Positions 1 to 8,841 of a DNA stretch of 34,916 nt are shown here, piece after piece. The translations under genes were made by a program, and so were the position numbers. The notes beneath the pieces were generated by a model. The model saw only the letters and a list, made by a program, of their open reading frames with translations, did not search any database and was not told where the DNA came from. The stretch is from Thermosinus carboxydivorans Nor1 (GTDB taxonomy: Bacteria > Bacillota > Negativicutes > Sporomusales > Thermosinaceae), in assembly GCF_000169155.1 (NCBI RefSeq), contig NZ_AAWL01000023.1:1-34916 (forward strand). Reading direction: 5' to 3'. How positions within the stretch are numbered: the first letter of the stretch is position 1; each line of letters begins with the position of its first letter.

Positions 1-145
1 TGCGGTCCTGGAATTCTAAGATGCCAGGACGGTTGTTGGCAACGGAAAAACGACACAAAGGCCGTTTTTCTTCCTGAAGTGTTAAGCAACAAACAACATT
101 GTCCTGACTGCTTACATCAATTCCGACAAACAAGGGAGATGGCAT
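1..145 (-). CDS. IS110-family transposase, N-terminal part (runs off the left edge)
   Basis: Reading leftward from an ATG at 145, 48 codons stay open to the window edge. The protein begins MPSPLFVGIDVSSQDNVVCC, the start of a RuvC-like DEDD domain of IS110-family recombinases; Asp10 would be the first catalytic acid. The downstream VANNRPGILEF segment also fits the family, whose members often carry an N-x-x-G stretch here. A strong GGAGGTG ribosome binding site lies at 151-157, seven bases before the start. The gene points away from pyrB. IS110 enzymes act through a serine/DEDD mechanism guided by a bridge RNA; the serine-bearing C-terminal part is outside the window, so activity cannot be judged. 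Confidence 0.88.
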   Translation of the reverse strand, partial: MPSPLFVGIDVSSQDNVVCCLTLQEEKRPLCRFSVANNRPGILEFQDR

Positions 146-460
146 AGGAAACACCTCCTTTCAAACAGGATGAGGATGTCTACGGTCCTGGGATGTCCCT
201 GGGAAACCCATGAACGACAGCCTTGCGTGCTATTGGAATACACCGGAGGCCACCGGTGCACAAGCCTTCCTCTGCTGGCGGAAGGGGCGGCCGAACGGGA
301 AACATTCAGCGTGTAGGTCTATACCATGGGGCCAGGGGAACACTCTTACTGTGGAAGAACCCTTCAAGAGGGGCAACAGGGGGAAACGGAACATTCCCTT
401 GGTAGACATCCACCTATGGCTATTTTCCCAAAGACATCCCAGGACCGTAAAGAGATTTTG
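146..460 (-). mobile_element. Non-coding left end of the IS110-family element, candidate bridge-RNA region
   Basis: About 300 bases upstream of the transposase start hold no convincing gene. Open frames here are short, lack ribosome binding sites and match nothing I recognise. In the IS110 group the non-coding end upstream of the transposase encodes the bridge RNA that pairs with target and donor DNA. Position, length and orientation fit that. The outer boundary is not visible to me; it should lie between about 449 and 540, where the pyrB ribosome binding site begins. Confidence 0.55.
181..449. repeat. 16-bp perfect inverted repeat bounding a 269-base unit in the IS left end
   Basis: ACGGTCCTGGGATGTC at 182-197 is the exact reverse complement of 433-448. 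The outer pair T181/A449 extends it by one. After two mismatches inward (198-199 against 431-432), TGGGAAA at 200-206 pairs with 424-430, giving a 26-bp arm with two mismatches. In a minus-strand transcript the arms would close a roughly 217-base internal region into one long stem. A 9-base direct repeat TGAGGATGT lies just outside, at 171-179 and 459-467, but the spacing to the two arms differs (1 and 9 bases), so it is not a clean target duplication. Confidence 0.8.
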
Positions 461-499
461 AGGATGTTTCATTTTCAAAAATAAAGAAGAGCAGCTTTG

Positions 500-518
500 G
501 TTGATTATGTTAATCAAC
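500..518. promoter_or_regulatory. 19-base palindrome upstream of pyrB (possible operator or insertion target)
   Basis: GTTGATTA (500-507), TGT, TAATCAAC (511-518) is a perfect 8-bp inverted repeat with a three-base centre. A weak promoter TTAATC (510-515), 16 bases, TAATAT (532-537) overlaps its right half. This could be an operator for the pyr operon or the palindromic site beside which the IS inserted. I see no PyrR-type attenuator between the IS and pyrB. Confidence 0.35.
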
Positions 519-553
519 TGGTCGCTACTCTTAATATACAAGGAGGATTTATC

Positions 554-1510
554 GTGAAAAAAAGCCAGGTTTCGCTTAGGGATAAGGATATTCTCGATCT
601 GGAGAGCATGACGATCCAAGAGATGGAACTTGTTCTGGAAACAGCCAAAGAGATGAAAAACATCATCGACCGGGATATTAAGAAATTGCCTACGCTGCGC
701 GGCAAGTCGATTATCAACCTTTTCTTTGAACCTAGCACCAGGACCAGGACCTCTTTTGAATTGGCCGGAAAATATCTTGGCGCCGACGTTGTGAATATAA
801 CGGCTAGCGCCAGCAGCGTCGTAAAAGGAGAAAGCCTGCGGGATACCCTGCTTACCGTGGAAGCTATGGGGGTGGATGTAATCGTCATGCGCCACGAAGC
901 GGAAGGGTCGGCACACTTCGCAGCCAAAGTCGTAAAACCGGTAATAATCAACGCCGGGGACGGGGCTCATGCGCATCCTACTCAGGGACTGCTGGATATT
1001 TTCACAATCAGGGAAAAGAAGGGAAGAATAAAAGACTTAAAAGTTGCAATAATTGGGGACATCCTGCACAGTCGCGTAGCTCGCTCAAACATTGCCGGTC
1101 TTCTAAAGCTGGGGGCGGAGGTACATGTTGCCGGACCCGCGACACTGATGCCACGCGAAATCGCAAAATTGGGCGTAACTGTTCACACCAGGGTTGAAGA
1201 TGCTTTGGAAAATGCGGACGTAGTTAACGTCCTGCGTATTCAGCGCGAACGCCAGCAAAAAGGACTCTTTCCCACCGCTCGGGAATATGCCCGTATATTC
1301 GGTATTAATGCCAGCCGATTGGCCCTGGCGAAGCCTGACGCGCTCTTGATGCACCCTGGTCCTATGAACAGGGGGCTTGAGATTGCACCGGATGTGGCGT
1401 ATGGTGATCAGTCAGTTATTCAGCAGCAGGTAAAAAACGGCTTAGCGATACGGATGGCACTGCTCTTTTTAGTGCTGACAGGAGGGAAGAACATTGAAAC
1501 TTCTGCTTAA
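554..1510 (+). CDS. pyrB: Aspartate carbamoyltransferase catalytic subunit
   Basis: Joins carbamoyl phosphate to aspartate, the committed step of UMP synthesis, in the cytoplasm. The 318-residue product has the carbamoyl-phosphate loop [12 protein letters not shown] near residue 55, the HPTQGLLD segment and HPGPMNRG near the end, all diagnostic for ATCase. I start at GTG 554, preceded by AGGAGG at 541-546; the frame is open back to 497 but has no ribosome binding site there. Length matches the usual 305-320. It heads the pyrB-pyrC-carA-carB operon, and pyrC starts 17 bases before its stop. No regulatory pyrI chain is seen. The promoter region abuts an IS110 element. Confidence 0.96.
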   Translation: MKKSQVSLRDKDILDLESMTIQEMELVLETAKEMKNIIDRDIKKLPTLRGKSIINLFFEPSTRTRTSFELAGKYLGADVVNITASASSVVKGESLRDTLLTVEAMGVDVIVMRHEAEGSAHFAAKVVKPVIINAGDGAHAHPTQGLLDIFTIREKKGRIKDLKVAIIGDILHSRVARSNIAGLLKLGAEVHVAGPATLMPREIAKLGVTVHTRVEDALENADVVNVLRIQRERQQKGLFPTAREYARIFGINASRLALAKPDALLMHPGPMNRGLEIAPDVAYGDQSVIQQQVKNGLAIRMALLFLVLTGGKNIETSA

Positions 1511-2783
1511 AAACGGTCGGGTGATTAATCCGGCAGATGGTACCGATACTATCAAAGACATATTAATTGCAGAGGGCAAAATCGCTGCGATTGGCGAGGA
1601 ACTTTCCGCTGACGGCGCGGAGTGTTTTAACGCCGCCGGATTGGTTGTTGCGCCCGGCTTTGTCGACATGCACACTCACTTGCGCGAACCAGGTCTTGAG
1701 GCGAAGGAAGATGTTGTTTCCGGTACAAATGCGGCGGCGGCCGGGGGTTTTACCACCATAGCCTGCATGCCGAATACCAAGCCGGTTGTTGATAATGCTA
1801 TTTTGGTCGCCGGACTGATTCAGCGGGCGCAAGTCGAAGGGATTGTGAACCTAAAAGTTATCGGGGCCTTGAGTAAGGGCCAGGAAGGAAAGGAACTCGC
1901 AGAAATCGGCGATATGATTTTGGCTGGCGCCGTCGCCATTTCCGATGACGGCCATTATGTGGACAGCGCCAGGCTACTTAAAACAGCCCTTGAGTACACC
2001 GGAATGTTTGACAAACCAATTATATCCCATGCCGAAGATGAAAGCCTGGTCTCCGACGGATACATGCACGAAGGCGCCGTTTCCGCCATGCTGGGAATGA
2101 AGGGACGTCCCGCCGTTGCCGAAGATATAGCTGTCGCGCGGGATATCATGCTCGCCGAATATGTGGGCGCTCCCATTCACATCGCTCATGTGAGCACGAA
2201 AGGGGCGGTTGAACTTATCCGCCAGGCGAAAAATCGCGGAGTTAAGGTTACAGCGGAGGTAACGCCCCACCACCTGAGCCTTACGGATGAGGCAGTTAAG
2301 GGATTTGATACCGCTACAAAAGTTAATCCTCCGTTAAGGTCCCAAGAACACGTCGCCGCCTTAATCGAGGGCGTTAAAGACGGCACGATCGACGCAATTG
2401 CTACCGACCATGCCCCTCATGCCTATGAAGAAAAAGACATGGAGTACCGCTACGCCCCCAGTGGTTTTGCCGGGCTGGAAACGGCCCTGGGGGTAGTTTT
2501 GACAGCGCTGTATCATACAGGGCAGCTAAGCCTTATGGAGATTATCAGATTAATGGCTTATAATCCGGCGCGTATTCTGGGACTTGATGCCGGCGTCATC
2601 CGGGTTGGGGGCGCTGCTGATCTGACGATCTTTGATCCCGACCTGGATTGGATAGTAGACAGCAAAAAATTTTACACCAAAGGCAAACACACGCCGTTTG
2701 AGGGCAAGAAGCTTAAGGGCAAGGCAGTCGCAACTATCGTGGGAGGTAAAATAGTTATGAAGAACGGTAGGGTGATAAGGTGA
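1494..2783 (+). CDS. pyrC: Dihydroorotase
   Basis: Zinc amidohydrolase that closes carbamoyl-aspartate to dihydroorotate, third step of pyrimidine synthesis. The 429-residue length is that of the class I bacterial enzyme. Visible metal and substrate motifs in order: [10 protein letters not shown] (residues 58-67), the region of the carboxylated-lysine metal ligand, [25 protein letters not shown], and IATDHAPHA with the catalytic Asp. The start is TTG 1494, with AGGAGGG at 1481-1487, inside the end of pyrB, which suggests translational coupling. Its stop overlaps the carA start by four bases. Confidence 0.96.
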   Translation: MKLLLKNGRVINPADGTDTIKDILIAEGKIAAIGEELSADGAECFNAAGLVVAPGFVDMHTHLREPGLEAKEDVVSGTNAAAAGGFTTIACMPNTKPVVDNAILVAGLIQRAQVEGIVNLKVIGALSKGQEGKELAEIGDMILAGAVAISDDGHYVDSARLLKTALEYTGMFDKPIISHAEDESLVSDGYMHEGAVSAMLGMKGRPAVAEDIAVARDIMLAEYVGAPIHIAHVSTKGAVELIRQAKNRGVKVTAEVTPHHLSLTDEAVKGFDTATKVNPPLRSQEHVAALIEGVKDGTIDAIATDHAPHAYEEKDMEYRYAPSGFAGLETALGVVLTALYHTGQLSLMEIIRLMAYNPARILGLDAGVIRVGGAADLTIFDPDLDWIVDSKKFYTKGKHTPFEGKKLKGKAVATIVGGKIVMKNGRVIR

Positions 2784-3844
2784 AAGGCAAACTCATTTTA
2801 GAAGACGGTAGTGTTTTTTACGGGCAGTTGCTGAGTCCCTGTCAGGCCGTTGGTGAAGTCGTTTTTAACACTGGAATGACTGGATACCAGGAAATTCTCA
2901 CAGACCCGTCGTACTGCGGACAAATCGTAACTCTGACATATCCATTAATTGGCAACTATGGAGTCGCCGCTATTTTCGATCAGTCCAGAAAGTCGTACGT
3001 CCGCGGGCTTATCGTTAGCGAGCTTTGCTTCCACCCGAGCAACTGGCGGGCTGAAGGCAGCCTAATTGATTATCTTCGTTCACGCAACATACCATGCCTT
3101 TACAATGTTGACACCAGGGCCGTAACAAGGAGAATCCGCGCGCAGGGCGCCATGAAAGGGATAATTGTTCCGGCGGATGCGCCTGAAGATGCAATTAAAC
3201 GCCTTTTGGAAGCTCCGGCCGAAACCGATGTGGTAAGCGAAGTGACCACTGAGCGGATATACCGGATGCCAAACAGCGGTCCGCGTGTGGTCGTAGTCGA
3301 TTACGGGGTAAAGCAAAATATTCTTAATTCCTTGTCCAGGATTGGCTGCGACCTTACGATTGTTCCTGCGACTACCAGCGCCGAAGATATCCTTATTCTT
3401 GACCCTGATGGCGTTTTTCTCTCAAATGGTCCGGGAGACCCCAAAGCAGTTCCTTATGCTATCAAAACAGTAAGAAAATTGATAGGCAGAAAACCAATTT
3501 TTGGCATTTGTCTTGGCCACCAATTGCTCGCGCTAGCCATGGGTGGCAATACCTATAAGCTGAAGTTCGGTCACCGTGGTTCTAACCATCCTGTCAAGGA
3601 CATGTTTACAGGAAGAGTAACAATTACATCGCAGAACCACGGCTATGCAGTAGATGAACAGTCGTTGGCCGATCTGGATGTTATCGTTACCCACCGGGCA
3701 GTAAATGACGGAACGGTAGAAGGATTGAGACATAAAACGCTGCCGATTTTTTCGGTACAGTATCATCCCGAAGCGGCACCAGGTCCAGATGACAACACTT
3801 ATCTGTTCAAAGAGTTTCTGGCTCTCTTAAGAGGAGGGAAATAG
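2780..3844 (+). CDS. carA: Carbamoyl-phosphate synthase small (glutaminase) subunit
   Basis: Hydrolyses glutamine and passes ammonia to CarB to make carbamoyl phosphate for PyrB. The 354-residue protein has the small-chain N-terminal domain followed by a class I amidotransferase domain from about residue 168. The catalytic triad is visible: Cys244 in FGICLGHQ, His329 and Glu331 in [10 protein letters not shown]. The start is GTG 2780 in the GTGA overlap with the pyrC stop. Position in the pyr operon suggests this copy (also named pyrAA) serves pyrimidines; an arginine-specific copy could exist elsewhere. Confidence 0.96.
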   Translation: MKGKLILEDGSVFYGQLLSPCQAVGEVVFNTGMTGYQEILTDPSYCGQIVTLTYPLIGNYGVAAIFDQSRKSYVRGLIVSELCFHPSNWRAEGSLIDYLRSRNIPCLYNVDTRAVTRRIRAQGAMKGIIVPADAPEDAIKRLLEAPAETDVVSEVTTERIYRMPNSGPRVVVVDYGVKQNILNSLSRIGCDLTIVPATTSAEDILILDPDGVFLSNGPGDPKAVPYAIKTVRKLIGRKPIFGICLGHQLLALAMGGNTYKLKFGHRGSNHPVKDMFTGRVTITSQNHGYAVDEQSLADLDVIVTHRAVNDGTVEGLRHKTLPIFSVQYHPEAAPGPDDNTYLFKEFLALLRGGK

Positions 3845-3845
3845 C

Positions 3846-6800
3846 ATGCCGAAAAAGGCTTATCTAAAAAAAGTCATGGTAATAGGGTCTGGGCCAATTG
3901 TTATCGGACAGGCGGCGGAATTTGATTATGCGGGCACGCAAGCTTGTCAGGCCATAAGGGAAGAGGGTATTGGGGTTATCCTGGTAAACAGCAATCCGGC
4001 CACCATAATGACTGATGCCAATATTGCCGACCGTGTATATATCGAACCATTGACGCCTGACTTTCTGGAAGAAATAATCGCTAAGGAACGCCCTGACGGC
4101 CTTCTGGCGACGTTGGGCGGCCAGGTCGGGCTCAATCTTGCCGTCGAACTTGCTAAACAAGGTGTCTTGGCGAAATACGGCGTTGAATTGTTGGGCACTC
4201 CGCTCACGGCGATTAAGAAAGCGGAAGACCGGGAACTTTTTAAATTGACGATGGAGGAAATTGGTCAGCCTGTCCCGGAAAGCACTATTGTTTCCGACGT
4301 GGCGAGCGCCCGAAGTTTTGCTGAAACTATCGGGTATCCGCTTATTGTTCGACCGGCCTACACTCTCGGCGGAACAGGCGGGGGCATTGTCTACAATGAA
4401 GCTGAGCTCGTTGATGTAGTTACGCGGGGATTAAAATACAGCCTGATCGGTCAGGTGCTACTAGAGCGCAGTGTCGCCGGCTGGAAAGAGATCGAGTACG
4501 AAGTTATGCGCGACGCCGCCGACAACTGCATAACGGTCTGTAATATGGAGAATTTCGATCCGGTCGGCATCCACACAGGAGACAGTATTGTTGTTGCGCC
4601 GTCCCAAACGTTGAATGACTATGAATACCAAATGCTGCGCAGTGCAGCGCTGAAAATTATCCGTTCCCTGGGAATTGAGGGCGGGTGTAACGTCCAGTTC
4701 GCCCTTGACCCCAACAGCAGCAAGTATTATGTAATCGAAGTAAATCCTCGGGTAAGCCGTTCCAGCGCTCTTGCGTCAAAGGCAACGGGTTATCCGATTG
4801 CCAAGGTGGCAAGCAAAATTGCCATTGGCTACCACCTAGACGAGATCACCAATGCTGTGACCAAGAAAACAAAGGCCTGCTTTGAACCTGCCTTAGATTA
4901 CGTAGTGGTAAAATTTCCCCGTTGGCCTTTCGATAAATTCAACTTTGCCGATCGTATTCTCGGAACGCAAATGAAAGCCACCGGCGAAGTCATGGCTATA
5001 GACAGGAGTTTTGAAGGCGCCCTGCTGAAGGCCGTGCGCTCTTTGGAAATCGGCCTGCATGGGTTGCATGTGCCGGAAATCGCTGCATTGACCACGGAAG
5101 ATCTTCGCGCCAAGCTGAAACTGGCCAATGACGAGCGGTTGTTCGTCATCGCCGAAGGCTTGCGCCGCGGCATTACAGTGGATGAAATTCACCAAATTAC
5201 CGGGATTGACCGCTTCTTCCTGGAGAAAATTCTCAACATTATTACCCTTGAAAAACGTATTCAGCGCGAGGGCTTGTCGCCTCAGCTGCTGGCGGCGGCC
5301 AAAAAGATGGCGCTTTCCGACAGGACTCTGGGGCACCTGACGGGAAAACTGCCTGAAGAGATCCGCGAGATGCGGCTGCGTCTTCAGATTCAGCCGTGTT
5401 ACAAAATGGTCGATACCTGCGCCGCCGAATTTGAAGCCGTGACGCCGTATTATTATTCTACCTACGCCCAGGAAGACGAAGTGGAGACAACGGCAAAACG
5501 TAAAGTGCTAGTTCTCGGATCCGGTCCGATCAGAATCGGACAGGGAATTGAGTTTGACTACTGTTCTGTGCATTCTGTTTGGGCTCTGCGTGAAATGGGA
5601 ATTGAATCGGTTATTATCAACAATAACCCGGAAACAGTCAGTACCGACTTTGATACATCCGACCGCCTTTACTTCGAACCGCTTACTGTCGAAGATGTTT
5701 TAAACGTACTTGACAAGGAAAAGTGTGAGGGAGTAATTGTCCAATTTGGCGGACAAACGGCGATAAACTTGGCAGGGCCGCTTGCCAAAGCAGGAGTGAA
5801 AATCCTTGGTACGAGCGTCGAGGATATCGATCGGGCGGAAGACCGGGAAAAGTTTGACCAGCTTTTAGAGAAGCTAAACATTCCGCGGCCGCGTGGCGCC
5901 AGTGTAACAAGTGTTGATCAAGCTATAACCAAAGCCCGGGAGATAGGATATCCCGTCGTTGTTCGTCCATCATACGTGCTTGGCGGACGGGCTATGGAAA
6001 TTGTCGACAACGAAACCGAGCTTATCGAATATATGAATCATGCCGTTAAGGCGTCGGCTGCACACCCAGTTCTTATAGATCGGTATATGCAGGGCATTGA
6101 GATTGAGGTTGACGCTATTGCTGACGGTCAGGATGTTTTCATTCCGGGAATAATGGAACATATTGAACGGGCTGGCGTTCATTCCGGCGACAGCATCGCC
6201 GTCTATCCTCCCAAATCTCTCAGCAATGAAATGATTGATACAGTGGTTGATTATACTAGGCGTTTGGCTCTCGGGCTAAACGTGCGTGGTCTTATAAATA
6301 TTCAGTATGTTATCTCCGGCGGTATGCTCTATGTCCTTGAGGTAAATCCCCGATCAAGCCGTACGGTCCCTTTCTTAAGCAAAGTTACCAATGTGCCCAT
6401 GGTAAACATGGCGACAAAGGTGGCAATGGGTCAATCCCTTAAATCGCTGGGTTACCAAACAGGGCTGTTACCGCCGAAAGGTTATACAGCCGTAAAAGTC
6501 CCTGTTTTCTCCTTTGCCAAAATGCAGCAAGTCGATATTTCCCTAGGGCCGGAAATGAAATCCACCGGTGAGGTTATGGGTATTGATTATCACTATCCTC
6601 GCGCGCTTTATAAAGCTATTACCGCCGCGGGACTGCACATACCCAGGGAAGGTACTGTTTTGTTTACCGTGGCTGACAAAGACAAGGAAGAAGTAGGCGA
6701 AATTGCCAAGGTTTTTGCCGGAATGGGATACAAACTCGTGGCCACCGCCGGTACGGCGAAATATCTGCGAGCATTAGGCCTCGATGTTGAAACCGCCCAT

Positions 6801-7067
6801 AAAGTGCGCGAACACCATCCCAATATTATTGACATGATCAAACAGGGTCAAATTAACATGGTTATCAATACGTTAACTCGTGGAAAAGAGCCGGAGCGGG
6901 ACGGCTTTAAAATACGCCGGGCTACTGTGGAATATGCTATACCCTGTCTTACCTCTATTGATACCGCCCGTGAGGTTATGAACGCCCTGGCGGTCATGTC
7001 AGAACGCCGCATGGTGTATGTCCTGGCAATGCAAGATTACGTAGGCGATGGAGATGCTCTTGTCTAA
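3846..7067 (+). CDS. carB: Carbamoyl-phosphate synthase large subunit
   Basis: The 1073-residue ammonia-dependent synthetase partner of CarA, at the usual family length. Two homologous halves are visible: each starts with a [20 protein letters not shown] nucleotide loop (residues about 8 and 555) and carries an ATP-grasp domain ([11 protein letters not shown] and [11 protein letters not shown]). A C-terminal MGS-like allosteric domain follows from about residue 935 ([14 protein letters not shown]). The first half makes carboxyphosphate, the second phosphorylates carbamate. It starts one base after the carA stop, with GAGGAGGG just upstream. It closes the pyr operon; pyrK, pyrD, pyrF and pyrE do not follow here. 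Confidence 0.97.
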   Translation: MPKKAYLKKVMVIGSGPIVIGQAAEFDYAGTQACQAIREEGIGVILVNSNPATIMTDANIADRVYIEPLTPDFLEEIIAKERPDGLLATLGGQVGLNLAVELAKQGVLAKYGVELLGTPLTAIKKAEDRELFKLTMEEIGQPVPESTIVSDVASARSFAETIGYPLIVRPAYTLGGTGGGIVYNEAELVDVVTRGLKYSLIGQVLLERSVAGWKEIEYEVMRDAADNCITVCNMENFDPVGIHTGDSIVVAPSQTLNDYEYQMLRSAALKIIRSLGIEGGCNVQFALDPNSSKYYVIEVNPRVSRSSALASKATGYPIAKVASKIAIGYHLDEITNAVTKKTKACFEPALDYVVVKFPRWPFDKFNFADRILGTQMKATGEVMAIDRSFEGALLKAVRSLEIGLHGLHVPEIAALTTEDLRAKLKLANDERLFVIAEGLRRGITVDEIHQITGIDRFFLEKILNIITLEKRIQREGLSPQLLAAAKKMALSDRTLGHLTGKLPEEIREMRLRLQIQPCYKMVDTCAAEFEAVTPYYYSTYAQEDEVETTAKRKVLVLGSGPIRIGQGIEFDYCSVHSVWALREMGIESVIINNNPETVSTDFDTSDRLYFEPLTVEDVLNVLDKEKCEGVIVQFGGQTAINLAGPLAKAGVKILGTSVEDIDRAEDREKFDQLLEKLNIPRPRGASVTSVDQAITKAREIGYPVVVRPSYVLGGRAMEIVDNETELIEYMNHAVKASAAHPVLIDRYMQGIEIEVDAIADGQDVFIPGIMEHIERAGVHSGDSIAVYPPKSLSNEMIDTVVDYTRRLALGLNVRGLINIQYVISGGMLYVLEVNPRSSRTVPFLSKVTNVPMVNMATKVAMGQSLKSLGYQTGLLPPKGYTAVKVPVFSFAKMQQVDISLGPEMKSTGEVMGIDYHYPRALYKAITAAGLHIPREGTVLFTVADKDKEEVGEIAKVFAGMGYKLVATAGTAKYLRALGLDVETAHKVREHHPNIIDMIKQGQINMVINTLTRGKEPERDGFKIRRATVEYAIPCLTSIDTAREVMNALAVMSERRMVYVLAMQDYVGDGDALV

Positions 7068-7086
7068 AATTTCTGTTTTCCGCTAT

Positions 7087-7160
7087 AGGAGCATAACTCA
7101 ATAGTGGAGCAGCGGTCTCCGAACCATTGGTTGTGGGTTCGAGTCCTACTGCCCCTGTCG
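7087..7160 (+). pseudogene. Decayed tRNA-Trp
   Basis: The sequence lines up along its length with bacterial tRNA-Trp(CCA): acceptor arms AGGAGCA/TGCCCCT, an intact T arm (GTGGG-TTCGAGT-CCTAC) and a recognisable D arm. It is broken in several places. There is an A-C mismatch in the acceptor stem and another in the D stem (ACTC/GAGC). The D loop AATAGTG lacks the GG pair. The anticodon region reads CTCCGAACCA where an intact gene has CTCCAAAACCG, so one base is lost and the loop is shortened. The 3' end is TCG, not CCA. The six intact tRNAs in this window all encode CCA. It lies 20 bases after carB. A minus-strand reading frame over it is only a shadow. Confidence 0.75.
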
Positions 7161-7171
7161 AAACAACATTA

Positions 7172-7200
7172 CCCACGGAAAATGCTCTCCGTGGGTTTTT
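7172..7200 (+). terminator. Terminator of the pyr operon
   Basis: CCCACGGA (7172-7179) pairs with TCCGTGGG (7188-7195) around an 8-base loop and runs into five Ts. It separates the pyr operon from the converging ABC importer genes. Confidence 0.85.
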
Positions 7201-7210
7201 ATATACAAAA

Positions 7211-8008
7211 TTACTCATTTAGCTCTTGGGCTTTTACTTTCATCACTTCGTCCCGTAGGTTGTACCAAATCGTCTGATAGAGTTCGTTATAACGTGTACT
7301 GGTGCGGATAGTGGCAATATCGCGGGGACGTGGCAGATCAACATCGATAATTGTCTTGATTGCTCCCGGGTGAGCGGTCATTACCATGACGCGGTCGCCC
7401 AGACAAAGGGCTTCGTCAATACTATGGGTAATAAAAACCGTCGTTTTCCGGGTAAGTTCCCAAATTCTCAGCAGTTCCTGCTGCAAAATAATACGATTCT
7501 GTTCGTCGAGGGCGCCAAATGGTTCATCCATCAGTAATATTTCCGGGTCGTTGGCAAAAGCCCGGGCGACACTTACGCGTTGTTTCATGCCGCCTGACAG
7601 TTGGCAGGGATAGGAATGGGCAAATTTGGAAAGACCGATCATCCGGATATATCGCTCGGCAATTTCTTCACGGAGCTTCTTGCGGATACCCCGTATCCGC
7701 AAGCCGTAACTGACGTTTTCCATCACCGTCATCCATGGGAAAACTGATTGTTCTTGGAAGACCATCGAGTTGACGGGCCGGTTGGCATCGGTGGTTTTAA
7801 CAATGACGTCGCCTTCACTGGCCGTTTCCAGTCCGGCTAAAATCCTGAGCAGTGTCGTCTTACCGCAGCCGCTTGGACCAACAATGCAAAAAAACTCGCC
7901 TTGGCCAATGGTCAGATTAATATTGTGGAGCGCCGTTATTTTGCCGGTTCGGGTATGAAATTCCTTGCTGACATTGCGAATTATGATACTATCGCTTCCA
8001 TAAGGCAT
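7211..8008 (-). CDS. ABC importer ATPase, nitrate/sulfonate/taurine type
   Basis: Cytoplasmic ATPase that powers the permease encoded just upstream. The 265-residue protein shows Walker A GPSGCGKTT (44-52), Q-loop near 85, signature LSGGMKQR (137-144), Walker B ILLMDEP (157-163) and switch His195 in ITHSIDEA. This set and order are typical of SsuB/TauB/NrtD ATPases. I start at ATG 8008, just after an AGGGG stretch and 16 bases downstream of the permease stop; the frame continues upstream into the permease gene without a better signal. The substrate cannot be read from the sequence. It is the last gene of a three-gene operon. Confidence 0.9.
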   Translation of the reverse strand: MPYGSDSIIIRNVSKEFHTRTGKITALHNINLTIGQGEFFCIVGPSGCGKTTLLRILAGLETASEGDVIVKTTDANRPVNSMVFQEQSVFPWMTVMENVSYGLRIRGIRKKLREEIAERYIRMIGLSKFAHSYPCQLSGGMKQRVSVARAFANDPEILLMDEPFGALDEQNRIILQQELLRIWELTRKTTVFITHSIDEALCLGDRVMVMTAHPGAIKTIIDVDLPRPRDIATIRTSTRYNELYQTIWYNLRDEVMKVKAQELNE

Positions 8009-8024
8009 TTCCCCTGACCCCCTG

Positions 8025-8798
8025 TCAGCATTGTTGTTTCCACGGCAGGACCAAACGCTCAATGAAGTCAAGCAACAGTGAGAATAAATAACCGAGGACA
8101 GACAACATTATTAAGGCGACAAACATTTGCTCAATATCAAACATGTCGTAAGCCCGCCATATCATCCAGCCTACGCCGGCCTTGGCCGCCGACAGTTCGG
8201 CGGCGACAATAAGGATAAGGGCCATGCCCATGCCAAGTTTAAGCCCAGCGAATATCATCGGCAGCGCTCCGGGAAAAGCAACGGTGAGATAAAAATCTTT
8301 GCGGCTGGCGCCAAAGTTTTTAGCAACATCAATATAAATTTTGTCGATATTGAGTACGCCAGCCATGGTGTTAATGACAACAAGGTAAAAGACGCCAATT
8401 GCGATGGTAAATATTTTGGAGGCCTCACCTAAACCGAAAATCAGTAGAATAAGCGGCATAATCGCCAATTTCGGTATGGGATAGGTAGCAGCAATCATTG
8501 GTTCAATAGCCGAACGCAATATTGGCGACAGGCCCATGCTCATTCCCAGGACAATGCCGGGAATAGCCCCAGCCAGAAATCCCCAAAGGACGCGTTGAAT
8601 ACTTATAAGGGTGTTATATAACAGGTCGCCCGATAGCAGCAAGGGAAAAAAGGTTTGTAATATTTGGCTGGGGCTCGAAAACAACCGGGTATCAATTGCT
8701 TTAATCCGGGCCAGGAATTCCCACAGCAAGATGATGGTCAATGGCGATAGAACAGATAAGATGCGTATTATTAGGTTGCTGTGCGGCAGCTTTGCCAT
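8025..8798 (-). CDS. ABC importer permease, SsuC/TauC type
   Basis: Membrane channel subunit of 257 residues with about six hydrophobic segments. A BPD_transp_1 EAA loop is visible as DVAKNFGASRKDFYLTVAFPG around residues 155-175, the contact site for the ATPase. I start at ATG 8798 because GGAGGTG at 8805-8811 lies six bases before it; a GTG at 8807 in the same frame overlaps that ribosome binding site. It lies 43 bases after the solute-binding lipoprotein and 16 before the ATPase, so the three form one transport operon. Confidence 0.9.
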   Translation of the reverse strand: MAKLPHSNLIIRILSVLSPLTIILLWEFLARIKAIDTRLFSSPSQILQTFFPLLLSGDLLYNTLISIQRVLWGFLAGAIPGIVLGMSMGLSPILRSAIEPMIAATYPIPKLAIMPLILLIFGLGEASKIFTIAIGVFYLVVINTMAGVLNIDKIYIDVAKNFGASRKDFYLTVAFPGALPMIFAGLKLGMGMALILIVAAELSAAKAGVGWMIWRAYDMFDIEQMFVALIMLSVLGYLFSLLLDFIERLVLPWKQQC

Positions 8799-8841
8799 GC
8801 ACCTCACCTCCCGGAAAATGTAAGTATCCTATAAAAGTTGA

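Noticed and set aside
2-31. GGTCCTGG near 4 and CCAGGAC near 25, resembling the inverted-repeat arms at 182 and 433
   Set aside because: Both lie inside the transposase coding frame and match over only seven to eight bases.
230-976. 248-residue minus-strand frame over the IS end and pyrB
   Set aside because: It spans a confident gene on the other strand, has no ribosome binding site and resembles no protein family.
4893-5336. 147-residue minus-strand frame inside carB
   Set aside because: A shadow of carB codon usage with no start signal.
6994-7218. Minus-strand frame with a GLEPTTNGSETAAPLL-like stretch
   Set aside because: This is the well-known antisense reading of a tRNA, here the tRNA-Trp remnant.
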